DNA of 64,000 nt. Origin: Rhizobium sp. BT04 (GTDB lineage: Bacteria; Pseudomonadota; Alphaproteobacteria; Rhizobiales; Rhizobiaceae). Numbering within the stretch: position 1 is the stretch's first letter; each line of letters begins with the position of its first letter. The stretch is from contig NZ_CP125653.1 in assembly GCF_030053135.1 (NCBI RefSeq), positions 372,001 to 436,000 of the forward strand, read 5' to 3'. A program made the position numbers and the translations under genes. Positions 18,655-27,015 of the stretch are shown one piece after another. The notes under the pieces are model-generated. The model made no database searches. It was not told where the DNA came from and saw nothing but the letters and a program-made list of their open reading frames with translations.

Positions 18655-19443
18655 CTATTCCCGGTGGCTTCTTCCGATCTCGGCGCGCAGGATGAACAGC
18701 AGCAATACCAGCACCATCGCCGCCAGCCCGTACCAGGTGACGGCATAGACGAGGTGGTTGTTGGGGAAATGGATGATGGTGAGGCCGCCGACAGGCAGGC
18801 CGCCCGGATTGGGCGTGGCATCGGCGTCGATGAAAAAGGGTGCGACCGCACCGACATCGCGCTTTGCAGCAATCGCCTCGACATCGCGCGAATACCATCG
18901 GTCGGCCACGACGTCGTTGGATTGCAGCAGCGATCCCTTCGGCTCGGTCATCCGCATCAGCCCGGTGATTACCAACAGGCCCGGCACATCGCCGGCGCGG
19001 CGCGAGGCCGGGTCGCGCCTGTTGACCGGCACGAAGCCGCGATTGACGAGGATCGATGTCCCATCGGCAAGCGTCAGCGGCGTCATCACCCAATAGCCCG
19101 GGCCAAGCGCGGTGGAGGCATAGACCAGGGTTTCCTTGTCGTTCGCCAGCGTCCCCACTGCGGTCACCCGCCGATATTCGTCGTCGCCGGCATTGACCTT
19201 GTCCCAATCGGCGCGCGCCGGCGCGGGCACCGGTGCCGCATGCACACGCTCTTCGACGCGGGCGATGAGCTCGCGTTTCCACGCCAGCCGCTGCACCTGC
19301 CACGTGCCGAGTGCCACAAGTGCTGCCGCAAGCAGTGTCAGGCAGACGGCGAAGATTGCGCGTCTTGCCTGATGACGCCGTCTTTCCGATTTTTCCGAGG
19401 GAGCCTGCGGGTGACGCTGCCGCCGTCCCTTCGTGGCAGTCAC
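18655..19443 (-). CDS. SURF1-family cytochrome oxidase assembly protein
   Basis: The 262-residue protein has one membrane helix near the N-terminus (about 28-48), a long periplasmic loop and a second helix near the C-terminus (NHLVYAVTWYGLAAMVLVLLLFILR). LGTWQVQRLAWK and the ILVNRGFVP block are characteristic of SURF1/Shy1. Family members help insert haem into the large oxidase subunit. The start is GTG, sharing GTGA with the cyoD stop, so it is the fifth gene of the cyo operon and translationally coupled. The basic N-terminal stretch before the helix is probably cytosolic. Confidence 0.92.
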   Translation of the reverse strand: MTATKGRRQRHPQAPSEKSERRRHQARRAIFAVCLTLLAAALVALGTWQVQRLAWKRELIARVEERVHAAPVPAPARADWDKVNAGDDEYRRVTAVGTLANDKETLVYASTALGPGYWVMTPLTLADGTSILVNRGFVPVNRRDPASRRAGDVPGLLVITGLMRMTEPKGSLLQSNDVVADRWYSRDVEAIAAKRDVGAVAPFFIDADATPNPGGLPVGGLTIIHFPNNHLVYAVTWYGLAAMVLVLLLFILRAEIGRSHRE

Positions 19444-19841
19444 GGCATGTTCTTCATCATCTCGGGGCTCATCGGCATCATGTTGGTGTTGAGATGATGC
19501 ATGACCCAGAGCGAACCGGAGAGCGCGATCGCGACGATGATGAGGGTGAAGATCAGCGCCATGATCGTCCAGCCGCCCTCGCTCCTGGTATTCATGTGCA
19601 GGAAGAAGACCATATGGACGACGATCTGAATCGCGCCGAGGCCCATCACCAGCACCGCCGTCAGCGCCGGGCTGGCGATGACGCCCGACATGACCAGCCA
19701 GAAGGGAATGGCGGTGAGGATGACGGAGAGGACGAAGCCCGCCATATAGCTGCGGAACGTGCCGTGGCCGGCCTGATGGCCGTGGCTGTGGCCGTGATGC
19801 GCCTCGTGGGCATCCTCATGGGCGGGTGCTTGCGAACTCAT
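19440..19841 (-). CDS. cyoD: Cytochrome bo3-type ubiquinol oxidase subunit IV
   Basis: The 133-residue protein starts at the ATG that overlaps the cyoC stop as ATGA; a frame extended to 19922 only reads through cyoC. A histidine-rich cytosolic leader (residues 8-28, with HEAHHGHSHGHQAGHG) precedes three membrane helices typical of CyoD. The subunit supports assembly and stability of the proton-pumping quinol oxidase. The histidine-rich leader is longer than I would expect for CyoD and could bind metal. Confidence 0.93.
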   Translation of the reverse strand: MSSQAPAHEDAHEAHHGHSHGHQAGHGTFRSYMAGFVLSVILTAIPFWLVMSGVIASPALTAVLVMGLGAIQIVVHMVFFLHMNTRSEGGWTIMALIFTLIIVAIALSGSLWVMHHLNTNMMPMSPEMMKNMP

Positions 19842-20458
19842 CCGAGAACTCCCAGCAGATAGACGAAGGAAAAGACGCCGATCCAGACGACGTCGAGGAA
19901 GTGCCAGAACATCGAAAGGCACATCAGGCGGCGGCGATTGGCCTCGATCAAGCCGTGCATCGACACCTGCACCATCAGCGTGATCAGCCAGATGATGCCG
20001 AAGGTGACGTGCAGACCGTGTGTGCCGACCAGCGTGAAGAAGGAAGACAGGAAGGCGCTGCGCGTCGGCCCGGCGCCTTCATGGATCAGGTGGATGAACT
20101 CGTAGAGTTCGAGCCCGATGAAGGCTGCGCCGAACAGCCCGGTCACGCCAAGCCAAAACAGCGTTTCCGCCTTGGCGTTGCGCTCCATCTGCAGCATGGC
20201 GAAGCCGTAGGTGATCGAAGACAACAGCAGCATCGAGGTGTTGAGGGCAACGATCGGCAGATCGAAGAGATCGGCCGGCGATGGGCCGGCGGCATAATTG
20301 CGGCCGAGCACGCCGTGCGTGGCAAACAGCACCGCAAAGATCAGGCAGTCGCTCATCAGGTAGAGCCAGAAGCCGAGATTGGTGCTGTTCTCCGGATGAT
20401 GATCTTCCGTCAGGTAGAATTCAGGCTTTTCGGCCGTGTCGATGGTGTGATCGCTCAT
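19838..20458 (-). CDS. cyoC: Cytochrome bo3-type ubiquinol oxidase subunit III
   Basis: The 206-residue protein has five membrane helices and the subunit III blocks NLGFWLYLMSDCLIFAVLFA and LHVTFGIIWL. The start at 20458 has AGGTG eight bases upstream; the ATG two codons earlier overlaps the cyoB stop (TAATG) and is the other possibility. It overlaps cyoD by 4 bp. The subunit belongs to the quinol-oxidising haem-copper oxidase in the inner membrane. Confidence 0.95.
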   Translation of the reverse strand: MSDHTIDTAEKPEFYLTEDHHPENSTNLGFWLYLMSDCLIFAVLFATHGVLGRNYAAGPSPADLFDLPIVALNTSMLLLSSITYGFAMLQMERNAKAETLFWLGVTGLFGAAFIGLELYEFIHLIHEGAGPTRSAFLSSFFTLVGTHGLHVTFGIIWLITLMVQVSMHGLIEANRRRLMCLSMFWHFLDVVWIGVFSFVYLLGVLG

Positions 20459-20463
20459 GGTCA

Positions 20464-22467
20464 TTACACCTGTTCGGCAAGCAGCGCGGTGCGCTTGCCT
20501 TCCGTTTCGGTTACCTCTTCGGCGGGGATGTAGAAGTCGCGTCTGTAGTTGAAGGTATGGCCGATCGCCACAACGAGCATGGCGACGAATGAGACGACGA
20601 CCAGCCACCACATGTACCAGATCAGGCCGAAGGCGAGTGCAACGCTGATAGCAGACAGGATCGCGCCGGTGCCGGTGTTCTTCGGCATGTGGATCGGCCG
20701 GAAACCTTCCAGCGGACGCGCGTAGCCGCGGTTCTTCATGTCGTACCAGCCGTCATGATCGTGCACGACCGGTGTGAAGGCGAAGTTGTAGTCCGGCGGC
20801 GGCGAAGAGGTCGACCATTCCAGCGTGCGGCCATCCCAGGGATCGCCGCTGTCGTCGCGCAATTCCTCGCGTTTCATGAAGCTGACGACGATCTGGACCA
20901 GGAAGGCGGCAATACCCAGCGCGATCAGGCCGACGCCGAAAGCGGCGATGATGAACCAGATCTGTATCGACGGGTCCTCGAACTGGCTCATGCGGCGGGT
21001 GACGCCCATCAGGCCGAGCACATAGAGCGGCATGAAGGCGAACCAGAAGCCGATCTGCCAGAACCAGAAGCTCATCTTGCCCCAGAAGGGATCGAGCTTG
21101 AAGCCGAAGGCCTTCGGGAACCAGTAGTTCACCCCGGCGAACATGCCGAAGAGAACGCCGCCGATGATGACGTTGTGGAAGTGGGCGATCAGGAACAGCG
21201 AATTGTGCAGCACGAAATCGGCCGGCGGCACGGCAAGCATGACCCCGGTCATGCCGCCGATGACGAAGGTCACCATGAAGCCGACCGTCCACAGCATCGG
21301 CACCTCATAGCGGATGCGGCCGCGATACATGGTGAAGAGCCAGTTGAACATCTTCGCTCCGGTTGGGATCGAGATGATCATCGTGGTGATGCCGAAGAAG
21401 GAATTGACGGAAGCACCCGAGCCCATCGTGAAGAAGTGGTGCAGCCAGACGATGTAGGACAGGATCATGATCACGCAGGTGGCGTAGACCATCGAGGCGT
21501 AGCCGAACAGGCGCTTGCCGGAGAAGGTGGCAACGACTTCCGAGAAGATGCCGAAGGCCGGCAGCACCAGGATGTAGACCTCCGGATGACCCCAGATCCA
21601 GATGAGGTTGATGTACATCATCGGATTGCCGCCGAGGTCGTTGGTAAAGAAGTTCGTTCCAGCGTAACGGTCGAGCGACAGCAGGGCGAGGGTGGCGGTC
21701 AGGATCGGGAAGGAGGCGACGATCAGCACGTTGGTGCAGAGCGCCGTCCAGGTGAAGACCGGCATCTTCATGAAGGTCATGCCCGGCGCGCGCATCTTGA
21801 CGATGGTGGCGATCAGGTTGATGCCCGATAGCGTCGTTCCGACGCCGGCCACCTGCAGGCCCCAGATATAATAGTCGACACCGACGCCCGGACTGTAGGC
21901 CGCCCCCGACAGCGGCGGGTAGGCGAGCCAGCCGGTCTGGGCGAATTCGCCGATGAACAGCGACAGCATGATGATGATCGCGCCGGCGGTGGTCATCCAG
22001 AAAGAGAAGTTGTTGAGGAAGGGGAAGGAGACGTCGCGCGCGCCGATCTGCAGCGGCACCACGAAGTTCATCAGGCCGGTGACGAAGGGCATCGCCACGA
22101 AGAAGATCATGATGACGCCGTGGGCGGTGAAGATCTGGTCGTAGTGGTGCGGCGGCAGATAGCCTTCCGAACCGTTGAAGGCGATCGCCTGCTGGACGCG
22201 CATCAGAATCGCGTCGGAGAAGCCGCGCAACAGCATGATGACCGCCAGGATCACATACATGATGCCGATCTTCTTGTGGTCGACGCTGCAGATCCAGTCG
22301 CGCCAGAGCGAACCCCAGAACTTGAAATAGGTGATGGCGCCGAGCAGGGCGAGGCCGCCGATGACGACGCCGATGAAGGTCACGACCAGGATCGGCTCGT
22401 GATAGGGGATGGCATCGAGGGTCAACCGGCCGAAGACGAACTTCAGGAGGTCAGGATTGGAAAACAT
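20464..22467 (-). CDS. cyoB: Cytochrome bo3-type ubiquinol oxidase subunit I
   Basis: The 667-residue protein is full length for CyoB, with about fifteen helices. It carries the binuclear-centre block [18 protein letters not shown], containing the copper-B histidine and the crosslinked tyrosine, then WLHHFFTMG and the haem-ligand block [16 protein letters not shown]. It reduces oxygen to water and pumps protons with electrons from ubiquinol. It lies 42 bp downstream of cyoA and overlaps the start region of cyoC. Confidence 0.97.
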   Translation of the reverse strand: MFSNPDLLKFVFGRLTLDAIPYHEPILVVTFIGVVIGGLALLGAITYFKFWGSLWRDWICSVDHKKIGIMYVILAVIMLLRGFSDAILMRVQQAIAFNGSEGYLPPHHYDQIFTAHGVIMIFFVAMPFVTGLMNFVVPLQIGARDVSFPFLNNFSFWMTTAGAIIIMLSLFIGEFAQTGWLAYPPLSGAAYSPGVGVDYYIWGLQVAGVGTTLSGINLIATIVKMRAPGMTFMKMPVFTWTALCTNVLIVASFPILTATLALLSLDRYAGTNFFTNDLGGNPMMYINLIWIWGHPEVYILVLPAFGIFSEVVATFSGKRLFGYASMVYATCVIMILSYIVWLHHFFTMGSGASVNSFFGITTMIISIPTGAKMFNWLFTMYRGRIRYEVPMLWTVGFMVTFVIGGMTGVMLAVPPADFVLHNSLFLIAHFHNVIIGGVLFGMFAGVNYWFPKAFGFKLDPFWGKMSFWFWQIGFWFAFMPLYVLGLMGVTRRMSQFEDPSIQIWFIIAAFGVGLIALGIAAFLVQIVVSFMKREELRDDSGDPWDGRTLEWSTSSPPPDYNFAFTPVVHDHDGWYDMKNRGYARPLEGFRPIHMPKNTGTGAILSAISVALAFGLIWYMWWLVVVSFVAMLVVAIGHTFNYRRDFYIPAEEVTETEGKRTALLAEQV

Positions 22468-22509
22468 GGAACAACCCGTTCATTATGTCTTGCGACGCAA
22501 AGCGCCAGG

Positions 22510-23679
22510 TTAATTGTTGTTGTTGAGCTGCGCCGGCGCCGGATCGGCGCCATTGCTCATGCCGGGCATGGAATGACCCTGATGCTGCATGTCCATGCCG
22601 GGCGTGCTCTGCATGCCGGGCATGTCGTGCTGCATGCTGCTGCCGTCGGTACGCTCGGGCTCGCTGCGGGCCGGCGCCCCGGTCGCCGGCACGGTGGCGG
22701 CCGGCGCCACGATGCCTTCCTCGGCATGACGGTCGTCATATCGCAGCTTCTCGCGATTCTCGGCACTTTCCTTGCCGCCGCCGCCCATCATGTCGATGTG
22801 CATCATCTCGTTCATGCACATTTTGCCCGGCGTGGCGCACATGTTGAGGATGGCGTTGTAGAGGTCGGCATCGGCACCGGCATAATAGCGAACTGGTTCC
22901 TTCTCGCTGGGCTTCTCGAGCTTCAGATAGGCGTCACGGTTGAGCATCGTGCCCTGCTGCTTGACCCCAGCCACCCAGGCGTCGAAGCCCTCGCGGGTCA
23001 GGCCATGGAACTTGAAGCGCATGTGCGAGAAGCCGGCGCCGCTGTAATTGGCGGAGAAGCCGTCATATTCGCCTTCTCTATTGATGACGGCGTGTAGCTT
23101 GGTCTCCATGCCCGGCATGGCATAGATCTGGCCGGCAAGGGCAGGGATGTAGAAGGAGTTCATCACCGAGGAGGCGGTGATCTTGAAATTGATCGGCATG
23201 TCCACAGGAGCGGCGAGCTCGTTGACCGTGGCAATGCCGAGTTCGGGATAGAAGAACAGCCACTTCCAGTCGAGCGCCACGACCTCGACGATGAGCGGCT
23301 TGGTATCGGCCGGAATGGCGCGCTCCGCATCGAGGCGGTCGAGCGGGCGGTAGGGATCGAGTTTATGCGTGGAAATCCAGGTCACGGCGCCGAGCGCGAT
23401 GATGATCGCCAGCGGTGCTGCCCAGATCACGATTTCGAGGCGGGTCGAATGGTGCCATTCCGGCGCGTAGGTCGCGGCCGTATTGGAACGGCGGTAGCGC
23501 CAGGCGAAGAACAGCGTCAGGAAGATCACCGGGATGATGATCAGCAGCATCAGCACCGTCGAGATGATGATGAGATCGCGCTGTTGCATGGCGATGTCGC
23601 CGGAAGGCGCCATGACCACCATGTTGCATCCTGCCAGGAAAAGCAGCGGCAAGACGGATAGAAGGCGGGAAAACTTCAT
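22510..23679 (-). CDS. cyoA: Cytochrome bo3-type ubiquinol oxidase subunit II (lipoprotein)
   Basis: The 389-residue protein starts with a lipoprotein signal peptide whose lipobox LAGC puts the acylated cysteine at residue 18. Two membrane helices and a cupredoxin-like periplasmic domain follow. The copper-A ligands are absent, as expected for a quinol oxidase. The C-terminus, after about residue 330, carries an unusual methionine/histidine-rich tail with repeated MPGM and MDMQHQGH motifs, ending in polyasparagine. In-frame upstream ATGs at 23715 and 23778 lack a ribosome binding site. First gene of cyoABCD-SURF1. Confidence 0.95.
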   Translation of the reverse strand: MKFSRLLSVLPLLFLAGCNMVVMAPSGDIAMQQRDLIIISTVLMLLIIIPVIFLTLFFAWRYRRSNTAATYAPEWHHSTRLEIVIWAAPLAIIIALGAVTWISTHKLDPYRPLDRLDAERAIPADTKPLIVEVVALDWKWLFFYPELGIATVNELAAPVDMPINFKITASSVMNSFYIPALAGQIYAMPGMETKLHAVINREGEYDGFSANYSGAGFSHMRFKFHGLTREGFDAWVAGVKQQGTMLNRDAYLKLEKPSEKEPVRYYAGADADLYNAILNMCATPGKMCMNEMMHIDMMGGGGKESAENREKLRYDDRHAEEGIVAPAATVPATGAPARSEPERTDGSSMQHDMPGMQSTPGMDMQHQGHSMPGMSNGADPAPAQLNNNN

Positions 23680-24068
23680 GAGTTTTGGCACGTCTCTAAG
23701 CTCTTGTTGTTTCATTTGGTTCGCGACTAAAGCACTGAACCCGATAGCGACATGAGGCGGAAGGTCGCAGTGCAGCAATCATACCGCACCGCGGCACAAA
23801 TCATGTGCGCTAGTGCTTTGAAATCCTGACGAAATCAAGAAGGATTTTTCGCAAGCGCATGTTTCAGTCAATATATCCGCAAGAGCCGGCCATGCCAGCG
23901 TTCCCATGGGAAAATCGAGGTGTGGATCACGCAATTTTTTCCATCCGAGCTTCATTTTGAGCCGCCATGATGAACTATTTACGTCTTACGGACTTGATAA
24001 GCCTGCAGGTTTGATCAAGATCAGGCTGAGGCGCCTTGGCGAAAGCGCTTCAACGAGGGAGGCGTTTT
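23680..24068. other. Divergent promoter region between cyoA and an MFS gene
   Basis: This 389-bp gap must contain the promoters of both the cyo operon and the MFS gene. An inverted repeat AAATCCT/AGGATTT lies at 23821-23847 and is followed by a short T-run. An FNR/FixK-like site lies at 24011-24024. No coding sequence is supported. Confidence 0.5.
24011..24024 (+). promoter_or_regulatory. Candidate FNR/FixK-type box
   Basis: TTGATCAAGATCAG differs from the TTGAT-N4-ATCAA anaerobox at the last base only. Its centre is 51 bp before the MFS start codon, and it sits in the region divergent from the oxygen-dependent cyo operon. The spacing would place a class II transcription start at the ribosome binding site, so activation of the MFS gene in that mode is doubtful. 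Repression, or control of cyo from a distance, are the alternatives. Confidence 0.4.
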
Positions 24069-25400
24069 ATGGCTACAACATCGCATTACGGACCGTCGTC
24101 GTCGTCGCTGGAACGCGACGCGCGGCGCATTCACGACGACAAACCGGTTTCGCCGAGCAGTATCGCCATCGGTGTGGTGATCGGCCGCATGTCGGAATTC
24201 TTCGATTTCTTCGTCTACGGTCTCGCCTCCGTCCTGGTCTTTCCGCAGCTGATCTTCCCCTTCGCGCCGGACAGGCTGACGGGAACCCTCTATTCCTTCG
24301 CCATCTTCTCGCTGGCCTTCCTGGCCCGCCCCGTCGGCTCCGTCGTCTTCATGACGATCGACCGGCTGTATGGGCGCGGCACCAAGCTGACGATCGCACT
24401 TTTCCTGCTCGGTGGCTCCACGGCCTCGATCGCCTTCCTGCCGGGTTATGAAGAGATCGGCGTCTGGTCGATCGCGCTGCTGGCGCTCTTCCGTCTCGGC
24501 CAGGGCTTCGCCCTCGGCGGCGCCTGGGACGGTCTTGCCTCGCTGCTGGCGCTCAACGCGCCGGCCAATCACCGCGGCTGGTATGCGATGATCCCGCAGC
24601 TCGGCGCGCCGATCGGTTTTGCGCTGGCCAGCACGCTGTTCGGCTATTTCGTCGCCAATCTTTCCAGTGAGGACTTCCTCTCCTGGGGCTGGCGTTATCC
24701 TTTCTTCGTCGCCTTCGCGATCAACGTCGTGGCGCTGTTTGCGCGTCTGCGCCTGGTCATGACCAAGGAATTCGGCACGCTGCTCGAACAGCATGAGCTG
24801 GAAGCGGCACCGATCCTCGACGTGCTGCGCGTGCATGGCCGCGACATTCTGATCGGCGCCTTCGTGCCGCTTGCGAGCTTTGCCATGTTTCACCTCGTCA
24901 CCATCTTCCCGCTCGGCTGGATGAGCCTATACGGCAACCAGCCGATCGGCGCCTTCATGGTGGTACAGGTGGTCGGCGCCATGGTCGGCATCGTCACCAT
25001 CATCGCGTCGGGCCTGATCGCCGACCGTATCGGCCGGCGCGCCCAGCTTGCCATCTGCGCCGTCATCATCGCCGTCTTCAGCTTTGTCGGGCCGATCCTG
25101 ATCGCATCCGGCAACAGCGGCCACGACGCTTTCGTCATCATCGGCTTCGGCGTGCTCGGCCTTTCCTTCGGCCAGGCCACCGGCTCGATCTCGTCGCGTT
25201 TCGGCCGCGGCTATCGTTATACGGGTGCCGCCTTCACCTCGGACCTTGCCTGGCTGATCGGCGCCGGTTTCGCACCGCTGGTGGCGCTCAGCCTCTCCAG
25301 CCGCTTCGGCCTGACCTTCGTCGGCTATTATCTGTTGTCCGGCGCCATCTGCACGCTGGCGGCGCTGGCCTTCAGCAGGGCGCTTGAGCAGCGCGAATAG
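24069..25400 (+). CDS. MFS transporter, metabolite:H+ symporter (MHS) type
   Basis: The 443-residue carrier starts at the ATG after GAGGGAGG. It has twelve predicted helices. The IGRMSEFFDFFVYGLASVLVFPQLIFP opening and the RLGQGFALGGAWDG motif in helix 5 match the MHS family of proline, betaine, citrate and alpha-ketoglutarate symporters. The N-terminus (SHYGPSSSSLERDARRIHDD) is a longer cytosolic leader than usual. The substrate is unknown. It stands alone on the plus strand, divergent from cyoABCD. Confidence 0.9.
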   Translation: MATTSHYGPSSSSLERDARRIHDDKPVSPSSIAIGVVIGRMSEFFDFFVYGLASVLVFPQLIFPFAPDRLTGTLYSFAIFSLAFLARPVGSVVFMTIDRLYGRGTKLTIALFLLGGSTASIAFLPGYEEIGVWSIALLALFRLGQGFALGGAWDGLASLLALNAPANHRGWYAMIPQLGAPIGFALASTLFGYFVANLSSEDFLSWGWRYPFFVAFAINVVALFARLRLVMTKEFGTLLEQHELEAAPILDVLRVHGRDILIGAFVPLASFAMFHLVTIFPLGWMSLYGNQPIGAFMVVQVVGAMVGIVTIIASGLIADRIGRRAQLAICAVIIAVFSFVGPILIASGNSGHDAFVIIGFGVLGLSFGQATGSISSRFGRGYRYTGAAFTSDLAWLIGAGFAPLVALSLSSRFGLTFVGYYLLSGAICTLAALAFSRALEQRE

Positions 25401-25433
25401 ACCTGAACACACGGGCCTGCGCCCAGGGCACCA

Positions 25434-25568
25434 GCCCCTCATCCGCCTGCCGGCACCTTCTCCCCGTAAACGGGGCGAAGTGACCATGCCGCGACCTCTC
25501 CGTTTCCACCTCGCTCTCGCCGGGCACGTCCCCTCGCCCCGTTTGGGAGAGGGTTAGGGTGAGGGGCT
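25434..25568. repeat. Rhizobial intergenic palindromic repeat (RIME-like)
   Basis: The element begins with AGCCCCTCATCCG and ends with GGTGAGGGGCT in inverse orientation, making imperfect terminal inverted repeats over about 135 bp. It contains an internal CCCCGTAAACGGGG hairpin. Mosaic elements with this wording are common between genes in Rhizobiaceae. It lies between the MFS stop and the toxin-antitoxin promoter. Confidence 0.6.
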
Positions 25569-25623
25569 GCTTTCGGCGCGAATCGGACAGCAACGGGAAG
25601 CAGGCTTTGGTTTCGGTTGCACA

Positions 25624-25655
25624 ATTCAATTATTGAATGCCTTGCAATCTATAAT
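25624..25655 (+). promoter_or_regulatory. Promoter and candidate operator of the ParE-type module
   Basis: A perfect -10 hexamer TATAAT lies at 25650-25655. Immediately upstream is a 15-bp palindrome, ATTCAAT-T-ATTGAAT, at 25624-25638, covering the -35 region. No good -35 hexamer is seen at the right spacing. The arrangement suits autorepression by the antitoxin. Confidence 0.55.
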
Positions 25656-25693
25656 TAAATGCATACCATGTTCGCGATCAGCGAGGATTTGCC

Positions 25694-26155
25694 ATGACCG
25701 CAGAAACCATCGATCATTCGACCCTGTCTCGCCTTGTCGAGGCAGGCGCGGTCGATGCCGCTCATGTGGTCGGCAAAACCGGCGGCTGGTCCGTCGTTAT
25801 CCGCTACGGCAAGTCCGAGCGCCCGCTTGCCGCCCAACGCAGCCGGCAGGTGCGCGTGTTCAAGCGCATCGACACCTTGGTGTCTTATCTCAAGGATGTC
25901 GGCATTTCGCAGTTCGATGTCGATGCAGGCGATTACGCGCCTGAGACGGTATCGCGGCCGGACCGGGCCGCCGCTCTGCGTCGCACCCATGAGGCGGCGG
26001 AATACGACAAGTGGTTTCGTGAACAGGTCGAGCAAGCGATCCGGGAGGCCGATGATCCGAACGCGGTCTGGATCAGTGCGGAGGATGCCGAAAAGCAAAT
26101 GGACAAGCTTCGGGCCGAACTGCTCGCGCGGCTGGACTCCGGAGATAAGGCTTGA
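25694..26155 (+). CDS. Antitoxin of a ParE-type module, two-part protein
   Basis: The 153-residue protein has two parts. Residues 1-80 (VVGKTGGWSVVIRYGK then RVFKRIDTLVSYLKDVGI) look like a small DNA-binding or ParC-like domain. Residues 95-150 (EYDKWFREQVEQAIREADDP then ISAEDAEKQMDKLRAELLAR) match the toxin-wrapping tail of PaaA2-like antitoxins. The downstream toxin gene overlaps it by 4 bp. The protein should neutralise the toxin and repress its own promoter through the palindrome at 25624. The long N-terminal extension is not found in the minimal PaaA2-type antitoxin. Confidence 0.8.
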   Translation: MTAETIDHSTLSRLVEAGAVDAAHVVGKTGGWSVVIRYGKSERPLAAQRSRQVRVFKRIDTLVSYLKDVGISQFDVDAGDYAPETVSRPDRAAALRRTHEAAEYDKWFREQVEQAIREADDPNAVWISAEDAEKQMDKLRAELLARLDSGDKA

Positions 26156-26442
26156 TCGTCAAATGGCTGCAGCAGGCGCTTGTGGATCGGGAAAGTCAGA
26201 TCCGGCACATCTTCGCCCAAAATCCGAAGGCTGCAATCGCATTGGATGATGTCATCCGGCAGCAGGCCAAAATGCTCGCCGATCATCCCGAAGCAGGACG
26301 CGGCGGCCGCCTCGACGGAACGCGGGAATTGGTCGTTCCGCGCACGGCATTTCTGCTGATCTATCGCATCGACAGCAAAGCACAGAGGGTGGAAATATTG
26401 CGCCTTCTTCACGGCGCCCAGCAATGGCCGCCGAAGGGCTGA
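26152..26442 (+). CDS. RelE/ParE-superfamily toxin
   Basis: The 96-residue basic protein starts with TTG that overlaps the antitoxin stop as TTGA, with GGAGA upstream. The opening (VKWLQQALVDRESQIRHIFAQNPKAA), the GRGGRLDGTRELVVPRTAFLLIYRID core and the VEILRLLHGAQQWP ending are diagnostic for the RelE/ParE fold, specifically ParE-like members that act on gyrase. The TTG start probably keeps toxin output below antitoxin output. It is convergent with the cyclic-nucleotide-binding gene, 7 bp away. Confidence 0.88.
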   Translation: MIVKWLQQALVDRESQIRHIFAQNPKAAIALDDVIRQQAKMLADHPEAGRGGRLDGTRELVVPRTAFLLIYRIDSKAQRVEILRLLHGAQQWPPKG

Positions 26443-26449
26443 ATGCGTT

Positions 26450-26917
26450 TTACTGCGCCATTTGCGGCTGTTTCGCTGCCCGCGCCGCGGTCAGCTCCGC
26501 CGTGGTGTGGTTCAGGCGGTCGGCCAGCACCCGCATGATTTCCACGGCCATCTCCGGGAAATCGCTGAGCAGCTTCAGGAAGTGTTCCTTGCTGATGCGC
26601 AGCACCTCGAGAGGCGAGGTGGCGCGCACCGTTGCCGTGCGCGAGACGTCGCAGAGGATCGCGATTTCGCCGACGATGGAATTGAGCTCGACGTCGGCGA
26701 CCTTGATCTCGCCGGCCGGCGAGGAGACGATGATATCGGCGGTGCCGGAAAGGATGACATAGGCGGCGTCGCCGACATCGCCCTGATGGAAGAGGTTCTG
26801 CCCGGCCTTGTAGGTCATACGGTCGGAGGTGAAGGCCAAGAGCTTGAGCTTGGCTGGTGCGATCCTCGAAAAGATCGGCACCCGTCGCAGCATTTCGACT
26901 TCGTCTCTCAACAGCAC
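26450..26917 (-). CDS. Stand-alone cyclic-nucleotide-binding protein
   Basis: The 155-residue protein is one Crp-type cyclic-nucleotide-binding domain without a DNA-binding domain. The phosphate-binding cassette reads IVGEIAILCDVSRTATVRA, with E84 and R93 in the positions that contact the ribose and phosphate of cAMP or cGMP, so ligand binding is plausible. A helical tail (residues 118-150) ends in alanine/glutamine-rich sequence. It lies about 100 bp downstream of the 904-residue ABC-like gene on the same strand, with a hairpin between them, and may act as its regulatory partner. Three cyclase genes lie within 33 kb. Confidence 0.88.
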   Translation of the reverse strand: MLLRDEVEMLRRVPIFSRIAPAKLKLLAFTSDRMTYKAGQNLFHQGDVGDAAYVILSGTADIIVSSPAGEIKVADVELNSIVGEIAILCDVSRTATVRATSPLEVLRISKEHFLKLLSDFPEMAVEIMRVLADRLNHTTAELTAARAAKQPQMAQ

Positions 26918-26970
26918 GTTTCAACCCCCTGACGCAGGGTCCGCGGGACCGGGCGTCTTCATAACTCCGA

Positions 26971-26991
26971 GGCGTTCCCGTCCGGAACGCC
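26971..26991. promoter_or_regulatory. Inverted repeat between the ABC-like and cyclic-nucleotide-binding genes
   Basis: GGCGTTCC-N5-GGAACGCC is an 8-bp perfect inverted repeat in the 98-bp gap. It has no T-run, so a simple terminator is unlikely. It could be an operator or a processing hairpin. Confidence 0.4.
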
Positions 26992-27015
26992 AACCATCGC
27001 CGCCCCAATAGAATA

